DNA of 64,000 nt from G963666535 sp963666535 (GCA_963666535.1 OY762913.1:558001-622000), one strand, 5' to 3'. Positions 37,526 through 45,581 are shown, counted from the stretch's first letter. Notes: generated from the letters alone by a model not told the origin. Numbers and translations are program-made.

Positions 37526-37869
37526 AAGGCCTCCTTTTTGTTTCGTGTCCAAGCAGGTTTCACTTATATAACGAAATGCAGCTTTCATTTCTGACAAAAA
37601 TTTCAAAATATTAATGCCGTTTGTAATGCGTGAGGGGTGATTTTTTATAAGAACGCTTGCACAAGCCGGGCCTGCGGCTTTTGCAACCGAACAACACAAA
37701 CAATAAAAAAGCTCTATGGGGGCTGAGAATCGAAAGATGTCAGCACCCATAAAGCTTTTTGCTGGAACGAAAGTGTATGTTTTTGGAGGCGGTGTTCTCG
37801 AAAAGGAGGACGCCGGGATACACAATTTGCCGCCCTTTTCACCTCACGTAGGAGGGAGGTGAGCCGATC
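37526..37869. other. 344-base divergent gap with an orphan terminator-like hairpin
   Basis: Separates minus-strand secreted proteins from the plus-strand lysis cassette. It contains the hairpin at 37706-37760 and otherwise no gene. No clear attachment-site repeat was seen. Confidence 0.5.
37706..37760. terminator. Hairpin in a divergent region
   Basis: AAAAAGCTCTATGGGGGCTGA pairs over 21 positions with TCAGCACCCATAAAGCTTTTT (two G-U-type positions). T tracts are present on both strands. Since no gene reads into it from either side, it may be a leader attenuator for the lysis cassette or a prophage remnant. Confidence 0.65.
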
Positions 37870-38166
37870 GTGAACGAATCGATTTCCGCAGCAACTGCGC
37901 TGAGCGCGCTGGGCACGATTTGCGCCGTTATTTTCGGCTATGTGGCATTTCAGCGGACCAGAGGCAAGGATGCGGAAGCGGATGGAAAGAGTGGAGGGGT
38001 GATCCTGACCGAGATCGGATATATCAAAGCAGGCGTGGATGACATCAAAACCGAGCAGCGATCCCAGAGAAAACTCAATGAACAGCTGATCGCGCGGCTG
38101 ACTGCGGTGGAGATGTCCGCCCGGGAGGCGCAGCGCAGGCTCGAAAGGGTGGAGAACGAAAAATAG
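37870..38166 (+). CDS. Phage-type small membrane protein with coiled coil
   Basis: 98 residues starting at GTG (37870) after AGGAGGGAGGTGAG. One N-terminal membrane helix (ATALSALGTICAVIFGYVAF) is followed by a charged amphipathic helix (residues 45-98, IKTEQRSQRKLNEQLIARLT, RRLERVENEK). Phage lysis modules often start with such a protein upstream of holin and endolysin (XhlA-like layout). First gene of a four-gene plus-strand cassette. Exact role not assigned. Confidence 0.7.
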   Translation: MNESISAATALSALGTICAVIFGYVAFQRTRGKDAEADGKSGGVILTEIGYIKAGVDDIKTEQRSQRKLNEQLIARLTAVEMSAREAQRRLERVENEK

Positions 38167-38216
38167 AACCGGAAAAGAAGCGGCCGACAGGCCCACGCGT
38201 TACGACATCCAAGCTT

Positions 38217-38438
38217 TTGGTGTGGCTTTTGACAGGAAACAGCGTGGCCTGGGTGTGGTGCTCTTACTTTCTCGCCTGGCAGGGGCGGGAGGAAATCGCG
38301 GAGACACTCTCCCGCTATGTGGTGACCGAAGTGATTGCGGTGTTTGCGACCTATGCCATCAAGGCGGCGGTGGAAAACGTGTGCAAGTATGCGGAGGAGA
38401 AGGACAAGGCTGCCGAAGCAGGAATGCGGGACTGCTGA
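38217..38438 (+). CDS. Small two-helix phage-type membrane protein (start uncertain)
   Basis: At least 73 residues (TTG start at 38217) with hydrophobic segments VWLLTGNSVAWVWCSYFLA and YVVTEVIAVFATYAIKAAV. In the same frame the sequence extends to ATA at 38163, giving EPEKKRPTGPRVTTSKLL before VWLL. That ATA has GGAG eight bases upstream and overlaps the previous stop (AATAG). This looks like the natural N-terminus with a non-standard or mutated start codon. Similar proteins occur in phage lysis regions of clostridia. Function unknown. Confidence 0.6.
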   Translation: MVWLLTGNSVAWVWCSYFLAWQGREEIAETLSRYVVTEVIAVFATYAIKAAVENVCKYAEEKDKAAEAGMRDC

Positions 38439-38497
38439 CACAGAACGGCATAAAATGGAATGGGCGTGGGGGTCCCCACGCCGGAAGGAGCGAGAAC

Positions 38498-38764
38498 ATG
38501 AACTGGAAACAAAAACTGACATCACGCAAGCTGTGGGCTGCCGTGGCCGGCGTTGTGATGGGGCTTGCCATGGCGTTTGGTCTGGAGGAGAGCACCATCA
38601 GCACCGTGGCAGGCGCCGTGACGGCGGTGCTGTCGGTGGTGACCTATATTATTACCGAGGGAAAGATCGACGCGGCGGCGGTGAGTAGTGCTGTCACCGC
38701 TGTGCAGACGGCTGCAGAGGCACTGGAAAGCGAGACGGCCGACAAAGAGGGGACGGCGCAATGA
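38498..38764 (+). CDS. Phage holin-like protein
   Basis: 88 residues: charged MNWKQKLTSRKLW, two membrane helices (AAVAGVVMGLAMAFGL and ISTVAGAVTAVLSVVTYIITEG) and an Ala/Glu-rich tail. This matches small clostridial phage holins (NWKVRLKNKTFW type). The ATG follows GGAAGGAG. The stop overlaps the amidase start (ATGA). Expected to form membrane lesions for endolysin release, if functional. Confidence 0.78.
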   Translation: MNWKQKLTSRKLWAAVAGVVMGLAMAFGLEESTISTVAGAVTAVLSVVTYIITEGKIDAAAVSSAVTAVQTAAEALESETADKEGTAQ

Positions 38765-39528
38765 CTTGCGTCGAAATTCTCTGCGACAGCAGTAACTTTA
38801 AAGCTGGGCGGAGTGCGAAAATCAGCTATATCGTCATGCACTATACCGCCAACAAGGGAGACACCGCCCGCAGCAACGGCAAATATTTCGCGGGAAATCC
38901 AGACTTGAAGGCCTCTGCCCACTATTTCGTCGACGAAAACGAGGTTGTCAGGTCGGTGCAGGAAGAGGATACCGCCTGGCATTGCGGTGGCGCGTTGCAG
39001 GGCAGCGGTGGGCATAGTGTTTATGGCAAGTGCCGTAACGCCAACAGCATCGGCGTGGAAATGTGCTCCGATTACGCCGACGGCGCTTATCTGATTACTG
39101 ACAAGACGGTGGATCGGGCGGCAGAGCTGGTGCGGGATCTGATGGACCGGTATTCCATCCCCGTGGAACATGTGGTGCGCCACTATGACGTGACGGGGAA
39201 AAACTGCCCCGCACCGTGGGTGAGCGACGAGAGCCTTTGGACGGCATTTCAGGTAAGAATGTCAAACCAGGAGGCGGAAACGAAGGAGGACGAAGTGACC
39301 AGATATCAGAAATTGAGCGATATTCCAAACATCTACGGGTTTCAAACCGTGGTGGAGAAGCTGATGAATGCCGGAATCATTAACGGCGACGGCAGCGATC
39401 CGAAGGGAAACGACGATGTGATTGATTTAAGTCATGATCAGGTGCGCACGCTGGTGTTCGAGTATTATGGCGGCGCCTTTGACCGCAAGCTGATTGCCAT
39501 GGGCATGCAGCCCGCAGTAGAGGATTAA
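38761..39528 (+). CDS. N-acetylmuramoyl-L-alanine amidase (phage endolysin)
   Basis: 255 residues. The Amidase_2 zinc domain covers residues 1-165: SYIVMHYTANKGDTA (first zinc His), SAHYFVDENEVVRSV, DTAWHCGGA, NSIGVEMCSDY and HVVRHYDVTGKNCPAPWV (second His and Cys ligands). It cleaves the amide between MurNAc and the stem peptide. The C-terminal 80 residues (LSDIPNIYGFQTVVEKLMNA, DLSHDQVRTLVFEYYGG) resemble a wall-binding module of SLH type. It is last in the cassette and has a strong terminator. Confidence 0.9.
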   Translation: MTCVEILCDSSNFKAGRSAKISYIVMHYTANKGDTARSNGKYFAGNPDLKASAHYFVDENEVVRSVQEEDTAWHCGGALQGSGGHSVYGKCRNANSIGVEMCSDYADGAYLITDKTVDRAAELVRDLMDRYSIPVEHVVRHYDVTGKNCPAPWVSDESLWTAFQVRMSNQEAETKEDEVTRYQKLSDIPNIYGFQTVVEKLMNAGIINGDGSDPKGNDDVIDLSHDQVRTLVFEYYGGAFDRKLIAMGMQPAVED

Positions 39529-39530
39529 CG

Positions 39531-39573
39531 GAAGGGCGGGGGATCGGGAAGCCGATTCCCCGCCCTTTTTTTC
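39531..39573 (+). terminator. Terminator of the lysis cassette
   Basis: GAAGGGCGGGGGATCGG pairs with CCGATTCCCCGCCCTT, followed by TTTTTTT. Confidence 0.92.
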
Positions 39574-39614
39574 GCGTTCTGACTAAAAAAGGGATTTAAT
39601 TTAAAAAATTACGT

Positions 39615-39643
39615 TTTACAATTATGCATATCTGTGCTATAAT
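39615..39643 (+). promoter_or_regulatory. Promoter of the DUF1836-degV operon
   Basis: TTTACA (39615-39620), 17 bases, TATAAT (39638-39643) with an upstream TG (extended -10). Confidence 0.75.
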
Positions 39644-39726
39644 AACTTCTGATCAATCCATTGCATTTTTGCTTTGCCGCGTGGCTGTGTGCGGCGGAAT
39701 GACCGGAGCACAGGGCCGGGTGAACC

Positions 39727-40347
39727 ATGATTTTACCAAACCGTAAGGATAGAGAAGGACAGGGGGTCGCTACTGTGGAAGAACTTGTTGAACTGAAAAA
39801 GCACCTTCTGGAGGATCGCCCCGTTCCATGGGAGGACTTGCCGGATATCGCACTGTATATGGATCAGATTACCTCGTATATGCCGCGACAGTTCATCCAT
39901 TTCGGCGAGGGGGAAGTCCTGACCTCTGCCATGGTCAACAACTATATTAAGGACGGTTTGCTGCCAAGGGCGGATGGGAAGCGCTACTCGCCCACGCACC
40001 TTGCGTATCTGACAGGGATCTGCGCGCTGAAACGCGTGCTGTCCGTCAAAGAGGCAAAGATTCTGATTTCTGACGCGGAACGCGGGCGGGACATGGAAAA
40101 GCTGTATCATTACTTCTGCTCCGCACTGGATGTGGCGCTTTCCGATACGGCGCAAAGGCTGGATGAGAACACCGATGAGGAACACTTGTCCCGGCTGGCG
40201 ATGGATCTGGCGCTGCGCAGCTATGCCGATCAGCTGGCTTGCCAGCAGGTGCTGAGTATTTTGCAGACGCGGCAGGCAGCCACGGAAGAAAAACCGGAAA
40301 AAGCCAAAGAAAAGAAGAAAAAAACGGCGACCAGCGAACAAGAATAA
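39727..40347 (+). CDS. DUF1836 domain protein
   Basis: 206 residues from the ATG at 39727; a GTG at 39775 (MEELVELKKHLL) with AGGACAGGGGG upstream is a real alternative. The region YMDQITSYMPRQFIHFGEGE...VLTSAMVNNYIKDGLLP and KRYSPTHLAYLTGICALKRVLS is the DUF1836 signature, which resembles a MerR-like winged helix. It is therefore probably DNA-binding. The C-terminus is a Lys/Glu tail. It precedes a DegV gene by 42 bases. No target known. Confidence 0.85.
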   Translation: MILPNRKDREGQGVATVEELVELKKHLLEDRPVPWEDLPDIALYMDQITSYMPRQFIHFGEGEVLTSAMVNNYIKDGLLPRADGKRYSPTHLAYLTGICALKRVLSVKEAKILISDAERGRDMEKLYHYFCSALDVALSDTAQRLDENTDEEHLSRLAMDLALRSYADQLACQQVLSILQTRQAATEEKPEKAKEKKKKTATSEQE

Positions 40348-40388
40348 AGGATGGCATGATGCCGGATAAAGTACTGGAGGTAGACCAC

Positions 40389-41261
40389 ATGAGCGAATAC
40401 GTAATCCTGACGGATTCTTCCGCAGACTTAACCGATCCCTTGGTGAAGGAACTGGGCGTTGAAGTGCTTCCCCTGACCTTTACTGTGCAGGGGAGCAGCC
40501 ACCGCAACTATCCGGACAACCGGGATATGGCCCCCAAGGAGTTTTATCGACTGCTTCGAAGCGGTGAGATGGCTACCACGGCAGCCGTCAATGTGTCGGA
40601 CTTTTCGGAGATCATCGACTCTTTCGCACAGGCGGGGAAGGACGTGCTGATTTTGGCGTTTTCTTCCGGCCTGTCCGCCACCTATAGTTCCGCCGCCATT
40701 GCGGCGGAGGAAATGCGGGAGAAGTACCCCGAGCGCAGTATCTATGCTGTGGACACGCTGTGTGCCAGCATGGGGCAGGCGATGCTGATCTGGCTGACCG
40801 CGCAGGAAAAGAAAAAGGGGAAAACCATTCAGGAAGCACTGGCCTTTGCCGAGGAGACCAAACTGCACATTTGCCACTGGTTTACCGTGGACGATCTCCA
40901 CTTCCTCAAGCGGGGCGGGCGCGTTTCGGCGGCCACCGCGGTGGTGGGCTCCATGCTGTCGATCAAACCAGTGCTCCATGTGGATAACGACGGGCATCTG
41001 ATTAATATGTCCAAGGCCCGCGGACGCAAGGCGTCCCTGCTGGCGTTGGTGGATAAGATTGGGGAGAGCGCGATCAAGCCCGAGACTCAAACCATGTTCC
41101 TCAGCCACGGCGACTGTCTGGAAGATGCTCAGTTCGTGGCCGATGAGGCGATGCGGCGCTATCACCCCAAGGAAGTTATCATCAGTAACGTTGGCCCGGT
41201 CATTGGCGCTCACTCCGGCCCCGGCACGGTGGCCCTGTTCTTTGTGGGAACGCAGAGATAA
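40389..41261 (+). CDS. DegV-family fatty-acid-binding protein
   Basis: 290 residues from the ATG at 40389 (GGAGGTAGACCAC upstream). Motifs are YVILTDSSADL at the N-terminus, MATTAAVNVSDF, ILAFSSGLSATYSSA, VDDLHFLKRGGRVSAATAVVG and the C-terminal GPVIGAHSGPGTVALFF. DegV (FakB-type) proteins hold a fatty acid for the kinase FakA, which activates host or recycled fatty acids. No fakA is in the window. Confidence 0.92.
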   Translation: MSEYVILTDSSADLTDPLVKELGVEVLPLTFTVQGSSHRNYPDNRDMAPKEFYRLLRSGEMATTAAVNVSDFSEIIDSFAQAGKDVLILAFSSGLSATYSSAAIAAEEMREKYPERSIYAVDTLCASMGQAMLIWLTAQEKKKGKTIQEALAFAEETKLHICHWFTVDDLHFLKRGGRVSAATAVVGSMLSIKPVLHVDNDGHLINMSKARGRKASLLALVDKIGESAIKPETQTMFLSHGDCLEDAQFVADEAMRRYHPKEVIISNVGPVIGAHSGPGTVALFFVGTQR

Positions 41262-41319
41262 ATAAGAACAAACCGCACGGCATGAAGAGTATTGCCACAG
41301 AAGTGTGGCTACAGTTTTG

Positions 41320-41361
41320 AAAAATCCCCGTTTTCGCCTTATGGCGAATACGGGGATTTTT
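41320..41361 (+). terminator. Terminator of the degV operon
   Basis: AAAAATCCCCGTTTTCGCC pairs with GGCGAATACGGGGATTTTT, T tract at the end. Confidence 0.92.
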
Positions 41362-41467
41362 GTTTGTTGGGAGGTAGCTTACCCCGTTAAAACAAAGAAG
41401 AACGGCCTTTGCAACTTGATGTTCAGAAAAAGAAATAAACTGCCTGCGGTGAACAGGGCGGGCTATG

Positions 41468-41677
41468 TCAGTCGGGGATGTATTCGACGATATCAGACAA
41501 TTTGCAGTCAAGAATTTTACAGAGCGTATTCAGTGTATTGGTAGAAACTGATTCGTTATTTTGTAACCGCAGGATCGTGGAACCACTGATGGTCTCCTCC
41601 TTGCCTTTATTTCGTAATGTGTAGGATGTCGCGCCTTTTCTTTTCATCGTCTTCCATAGTGGAGTATATGATATCAG
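41468..41677 (-). CDS. Small XRE-family regulator with a CTG start codon
   Basis: 69-residue Cro/C1-type helix-turn-helix protein. The frame reads ISYTPLWKTMKRKGATSYTL, then ISGSTILRLQNNESVSTNTL and ends LCKILDCKLSDIVEYIPD. This is the short clostridial XRE type (ISYxPLW...VEYIPD). No ATG, GTG or TTG lies where homologues begin. A CTG at 41677 sits seven bases after AAAGGGGTG and is the likely start. Divergent from the 54-residue gene, with a palindrome between them, so autoregulation is likely. Confidence 0.8.
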   Translation of the reverse strand: MISYTPLWKTMKRKGATSYTLRNKGKEETISGSTILRLQNNESVSTNTLNTLCKILDCKLSDIVEYIPD

Positions 41678-41690
41678 TTTAATTCACCCC

Positions 41691-41734
41691 TTTACTTTTC
41701 TACATTATGCCCTATAATGGTCATATGCCATTAT
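41691..41734. promoter_or_regulatory. Divergent promoter region with operator-like palindrome
   Basis: On the plus strand, TTTACT (41691-41696), 16 bases, TATAAT (41713-41718). The inverted repeat ATAATGG (41714-41720)/CCATTAT (41728-41734) overlaps this -10 and lies in the spacer of a minus-strand TTGATC...TTATAG pair. It suits the XRE regulator as repressor. Confidence 0.6.
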
Positions 41735-41770
41735 GATCAATATTGGACATAAAAGAAAAGGAGAATATGC

Positions 41771-41935
41771 ATGATGGAATATCAAAAGGCCTATAGAATT
41801 TTGTTTAATGCCATTACAGACGCACTGACTGAGCTTGACAAGGCGAGGGATAAAATTCCGGAAACAATAAGGGCGGAAACAATATTACAAAGCGTACAAC
41901 AGCAAACAGAAGATATGTATATTGATGCGGAATAG
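41771..41935 (+). CDS. Small 54-residue protein divergent from the XRE regulator
   Basis: Begins MMEYQKAYRILFNAITDALT and is helical and acidic to its end (QQQTEDMYIDAE). GGAG precedes the ATG. Proteins that look like this (MEYQKAY.LLFNAITDAL) are, as I recall, common next to small XRE regulators in clostridia, but I know no function. The sequence AGGAGGTG overlapping its stop is the ribosome binding site of a following gene that is broken. Confidence 0.75.
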   Translation: MMEYQKAYRILFNAITDALTELDKARDKIPETIRAETILQSVQQQTEDMYIDAE

Positions 41936-41989
41936 GAGGTGTCATAGTAAAAAATCAAGACTGGATAGAACAGGAACGGGAAGGCAATG

Positions 41990-42120
41990 CGCAAGGGTTT
42001 TTGCTGAAATCAGACAAAACCCCTGCACATGAAGAAAACAAACACAGGTTGGAAGCATTGATATCATTAGAGTTTTATTTTATTCAGCAGCTATTATATA
42101 GCAAAAGCTGGAATAGCTTT
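41990..42120 (+). repeat. Long hairpin repeat, copy A4 (3' part only)
   Basis: GCAAGGGTTTTTGCTGAAAT through TTCAGCAGCTATTATA aligns with the 3' half of A2 (CAAGGGGTTTGCTGAAATCA...GCAGCAGATAT) and with A3 (GGAAGCATTGATAT). It ends in GCAGCTATTATA, the right arm of the short palindromes. The 5' hairpins are absent. Confidence 0.65.
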
Positions 42121-42144
42121 GTTGCCATGCCGACACGGAAGAAG

Positions 42145-42186
42145 CAGACATCCACTCACGATGATGTGAATGGATGTCTGTTTCTT
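42145..42186 (+). terminator. Hairpin terminator after the XRE locus
   Basis: CAGACATCCA/TGGATGTCTG stem with a 16-base loop, then TTTCTT. The remaining bases to 42369 hold only a short degenerate reading frame. Confidence 0.6.
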
Positions 42187-42369
42187 GAATGGCCGCACCC
42201 ATAAAATGATCTGCCGTGACCCAGTGGCTACGTCATTTCTGCGCTGGCGGCGGTGGCTGTGGGATTCAGCCTTCTGCCGGCTGGTGCAGGGGACTGTGGC
42301 TTTGATCCTTGGCAGATGGGTACGACGGGGTTGTTCCCCGGCGTGGGGTGGAACTGATAGAAGGAAGTC

Positions 42370-44910
42370 TCATTCCGTCTCGCGCAGCCGCTCGACAATG
42401 CTTCGCTTGTTGGTCATTGCGTAGGTTACCCGAGGGATGAGTACGCCGAAGACAAGGAGGATGGGCGTGATGGCAAGAATCGGCCACAGCACAAAATGGT
42501 AAGACACAAACCACAAATTGCCGCAGAGCGGTTTGACGACCAACAGGGAAAACGCCACGCCGAAGACGAGTGAGGCTGCGCCGGTTGCCAGGGTATCATA
42601 CAGCCCTTCCAACATAAGCATTTGCCGAAGCTGTTTTGTGGTCATCCCCATACTTTGCAGCATGGCAAATTCCCGGCGGCGGGTGAGGATGCTGGTGAGA
42701 ATGGCATTGATAAAATTCAATATGCCAATCAGGCCGATGACACAGGTGAGTGCGCCGCCGATCATGATAACCGTGTTTTGCAGCCCGGAAAGCTCACTCA
42801 TCACGGTGAACTTGGAGCTGAAATTCATAAGAGGTTCCTCCGTGTCGGTGTAATCCTGCAAAAAGCGATTAACAGCCGATTCCTGATCGTCGGAAACGTT
42901 GAAGGCATAGCTCATGACCGCGGGCTGAGCCACAAGCGGTTTGTACACGCCTGCGGGGAGATAGAACGTGTACTCCCCCCAGGTGCCATCGAAATTGGTG
43001 TAGTATTTGATCACGACATGCCCGAGTACGGTAAATTCCTGCGTGGTATACTCTCTATCATCGAAGGATTCGGCTGTTCCCTTATAGTTGTGCAGGGTGA
43101 CGGTTTCTCCGACTTTGAAATGAGCGGTTTCCAGCATGGGCACATTGTTGTCGTCCGTCTGAACGCCTTCCAGAATATAGTTCCCGGCAGCCAACTTTTC
43201 AAAATCAAGGGTTCCGTCAAGTAGCTCCAGTCTGCCAAGCGGCAAATCCTCAAGGCCATAGACATCGGAAAAATAGTTCCCATAAGTATCAATGTTTGGG
43301 TACTGTTCGGTGTTGTTTCCGTCTTCAACAGTAAATCTTTCTGCGCTGCCGCCGTACAGCCTCCCGCCCGCTTCAAAACCTGGCTGGGATTCTACCGCCT
43401 GAACAAAGCGCTCGGAGGTTTCGTTATCCGGACCATAAAAATCATAATTAAAGTAATCGGCATGTGCGATCAAAAAGTCAGTGTCCACAAATTTCGAGAG
43501 GTATTTATCCATATCAATGCTTTGCGACAACGTGAACACCGTGTTCAGAAGGACAAGGCTCAGCGACAGGCTGAGGATGACCAGAACAGTGCGCTTTTTG
43601 TTCCGGCCCAGATTGGAAAGAGCCATGCGCGTCATTTTCCCGCCGCCGGTCGTTTTTTTCTGTTTCCCGCTTTGTTTTTTATCCCCGTCCGCAAATCGGA
43701 CTGCTTCCACCGGCGAGACCGCCGCGGCCATCCTGCCGGGCTTCAAGGTGCTGATCAGCACCGTGATGACCGCAAAGACAGCGGAACCGATAAAAATCCA
43801 CGGGTTTGGCGATACGGATACGGCGCTTCCGGCATAAAACGTGTTGCTCATCAGCAGCGGAACAAGGGCCTTGCCGATGAAAAAGCCCACAACCAGGCCG
43901 ATTGGGATGCCCACCGCGGAAAGAATCAGCGCCTGTCTGCGGATGATGCGCCGGATCTGCCGCCCGGTTGTGCCGATTGTTTTCAGCAGCCCGTAAAACC
44001 GGATGTCCCTGATCACGGAAATCTGAAAGATGTTATAGATAATCAAATAGCCGGTCAACAGGATCAACAGCAGACCTGAACCGAGGGCAAGCAGCGTGCC
44101 CGCGTCCATGCTGAAATTTGTGGACAGGTAGGACCAGTTGACATTGTGCGCGATATAATTCGGCGCGTATTCATCCAGGGAATAACCGCTTTCGGTGATC
44201 ACTCGTTCAAGTTTTCCCTCTAAGTCAACGCTGTTATCAAACATCAGATACGCGCAGATGACGCCGGTGAGGGAATTATCCTCCTTGTAGGTGTTCTTTA
44301 GTTCCGCCCAATGCGCATCGACATAGGCGCGGGAGGCAAATATCTGCCCCACGTTGAAGACGGGGTCGCTTTCCCACCAGCCGGCAAGGATAAAGTCACG
44401 CTGTACGGTTTGGCCATGGACAGTTAACGTCAGCGTCAGGGGCGCGCCGATCTCCAGCGGAACACCCATCAGCCCCAAAGTCTTCGTGTCGGCAATCACT
44501 TCGTTTTCCGCAACGGGTTTATGCCCGGTTGTCGGCTCGCAGAACCCCAGTTTAAGGCCCACATCGTCATAATACCAAAACTCCGCACGGCGCTTCAAAA
44601 ATTCTTCGTTTTCAACGTCATCGCACAGCGTCCTGTTATACGCGATTTCCTTGATAAGCGGATGGTCCTTAACGGCATCAAACTCCTCGTCGGTGATATA
44701 CTTCAGTACGGCGTGCCCGTCGCCGCCCGCCTGCCGCATGGTGGCTTTTTGCAGACTCTCCACCGTGCCCATCCCCATGGTGAAAAGACAGGTGAACAGA
44801 ACCGCGGTCAGCGCAATGGCGATCATGGCGATCCTGTTGCGGGATTTGCTTGCCCGAAAGCTTTTATCGGCCAGCGTTCGGATGGCCTTCCCATTCTTTA
44901 CGGTAATCAT
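42370..44910 (-). CDS. ABC transporter permease with two FtsX domains
   Basis: 846 residues. Eight membrane helices: one near residue 35, a roughly 230-residue extracellular domain, three near 270-400 (LLALGSGLLLILLTGYLIIY, WIFIGSAVFAVITVLIS), one near 440, a second extracellular domain of about 240 residues, and three at the end. The last group lies in the FtsX motif region (TSILTRRREFAMLQSMGMTT). This duplicated FtsX layout is typical of peptide-related or MacB-like exporters in Firmicutes. Its start overlaps the ATPase stop by four bases. With the ATPase and two-component genes upstream, a role in antimicrobial peptide resistance is inferred. Confidence 0.88.
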   Translation of the reverse strand: MITVKNGKAIRTLADKSFRASKSRNRIAMIAIALTAVLFTCLFTMGMGTVESLQKATMRQAGGDGHAVLKYITDEEFDAVKDHPLIKEIAYNRTLCDDVENEEFLKRRAEFWYYDDVGLKLGFCEPTTGHKPVAENEVIADTKTLGLMGVPLEIGAPLTLTLTVHGQTVQRDFILAGWWESDPVFNVGQIFASRAYVDAHWAELKNTYKEDNSLTGVICAYLMFDNSVDLEGKLERVITESGYSLDEYAPNYIAHNVNWSYLSTNFSMDAGTLLALGSGLLLILLTGYLIIYNIFQISVIRDIRFYGLLKTIGTTGRQIRRIIRRQALILSAVGIPIGLVVGFFIGKALVPLLMSNTFYAGSAVSVSPNPWIFIGSAVFAVITVLISTLKPGRMAAAVSPVEAVRFADGDKKQSGKQKKTTGGGKMTRMALSNLGRNKKRTVLVILSLSLSLVLLNTVFTLSQSIDMDKYLSKFVDTDFLIAHADYFNYDFYGPDNETSERFVQAVESQPGFEAGGRLYGGSAERFTVEDGNNTEQYPNIDTYGNYFSDVYGLEDLPLGRLELLDGTLDFEKLAAGNYILEGVQTDDNNVPMLETAHFKVGETVTLHNYKGTAESFDDREYTTQEFTVLGHVVIKYYTNFDGTWGEYTFYLPAGVYKPLVAQPAVMSYAFNVSDDQESAVNRFLQDYTDTEEPLMNFSSKFTVMSELSGLQNTVIMIGGALTCVIGLIGILNFINAILTSILTRRREFAMLQSMGMTTKQLRQMLMLEGLYDTLATGAASLVFGVAFSLLVVKPLCGNLWFVSYHFVLWPILAITPILLVFGVLIPRVTYAMTNKRSIVERLRETE

Positions 44911-45581
44911 TTAACGCCACCAACGATTTTGCCGTCCTCAATGCGAATGATTCGGTCCGCCATCTGCGCAATTTCCTCATTGTGTGTAATCATCACGATG
45001 GTCTGCTCAAATTTTTCGCTGGTAACTTTCAGAAGGCCCAGCACATCCTGACTTGTTTTGCTGTCCAGGTTGCCGGTGGGTTCGTCCGCCAGAATAATGG
45101 CGGGCTTGGAGGCCAGCGCCCTTGCGATGGCCACCCGTTGCTGCTGGCCGCCGGAGAGGTTGTCTGGAAGATTGTTTAGCTTGCTGTCTAACCCAAGGGT
45201 TTCAATAATCTGATTCACATATTGCTTGTCAGGCACGGCCCCATCAAGTTCCACCGGAAGGACAATGTTCTCGTATACATTCAGCACGGGGACGAGATTG
45301 TAATTTTGGAAGATAAATCCGATCTTCCTCCTGCGGAAAATGGTGAGCGCCTCGTCCTTGAGTGAAAAAATATCGGTGCCATTCACGGACACCGTTCCGC
45401 TGGTGGGCCGGTCAAGGCCGCCCAACATATGCAGCAGAGTAGACTTACCGCTGCCCGATGTGCCCACGATGGCAACGAATTCGGCGTTTTCAACCGTTAA
45501 GTCAACGCCGTCCAAGGCGTGAACGGCAGTGTCGCCCGTTCCGTAGTGCTTTTTCAAAGCCTTTGTTTCCAGTACGGTCAT
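44907..45581 (-). CDS. ABC transporter ATP-binding protein (MacB/BceA type)
   Basis: 224 residues, standard for the LolD/MacB/BceA group. Walker A is GTSGSGKST near 42, the Q-loop region is FIFQNYNLVPVLNVYEN, the signature LSGGQQQRVAIARAL near 140 and Walker B IILADEPTGNLD near 163. The ATG at 45581 follows GGGAGGAACTGAA, discarding 23 residues of upstream extension. Translation-coupled to the permease. Confidence 0.94.
   Translation of the reverse strand: MTVLETKALKKHYGTGDTAVHALDGVDLTVENAEFVAIVGTSGSGKSTLLHMLGGLDRPTSGTVSVNGTDIFSLKDEALTIFRRRKIGFIFQNYNLVPVLNVYENIVLPVELDGAVPDKQYVNQIIETLGLDSKLNNLPDNLSGGQQQRVAIARALASKPAIILADEPTGNLDSKTSQDVLGLLKVTSEKFEQTIVMITHNEEIAQMADRIIRIEDGKIVGGVK

Larger units (their letters stand above)
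41947..42204 (+). pseudogene. Remnant of the third gene of the XRE locus, interrupted by repeat A4
   Basis: After a good AGGAGGTG site the frame reads KNQDWIEQEREGNA from a GTA codon (41947) where GTG would be expected. After 14 codons the sequence turns into the long hairpin repeat. Downstream in-frame translation to 42204 is repeat-derived and not protein-like. The gene thus appears to have lost its start codon and its body to the insertion. Confidence 0.55.

Noticed and set aside
37353..39600. Complete prophage
   Set aside because: Only lysis-type genes are present. No integrase, terminase, capsid or tail genes, and no flanking repeats were seen.
42225..42359. Reading frame ISALAAVAVGFSLLPAGAGD ending shortly before the ABC permease stop
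   Set aside because: Looks like a signal peptide followed by a short tail, but it has an upstream in-frame stop, no start codon or ribosome binding site and only about 35 residues after any GTG. Too weak to call a gene.
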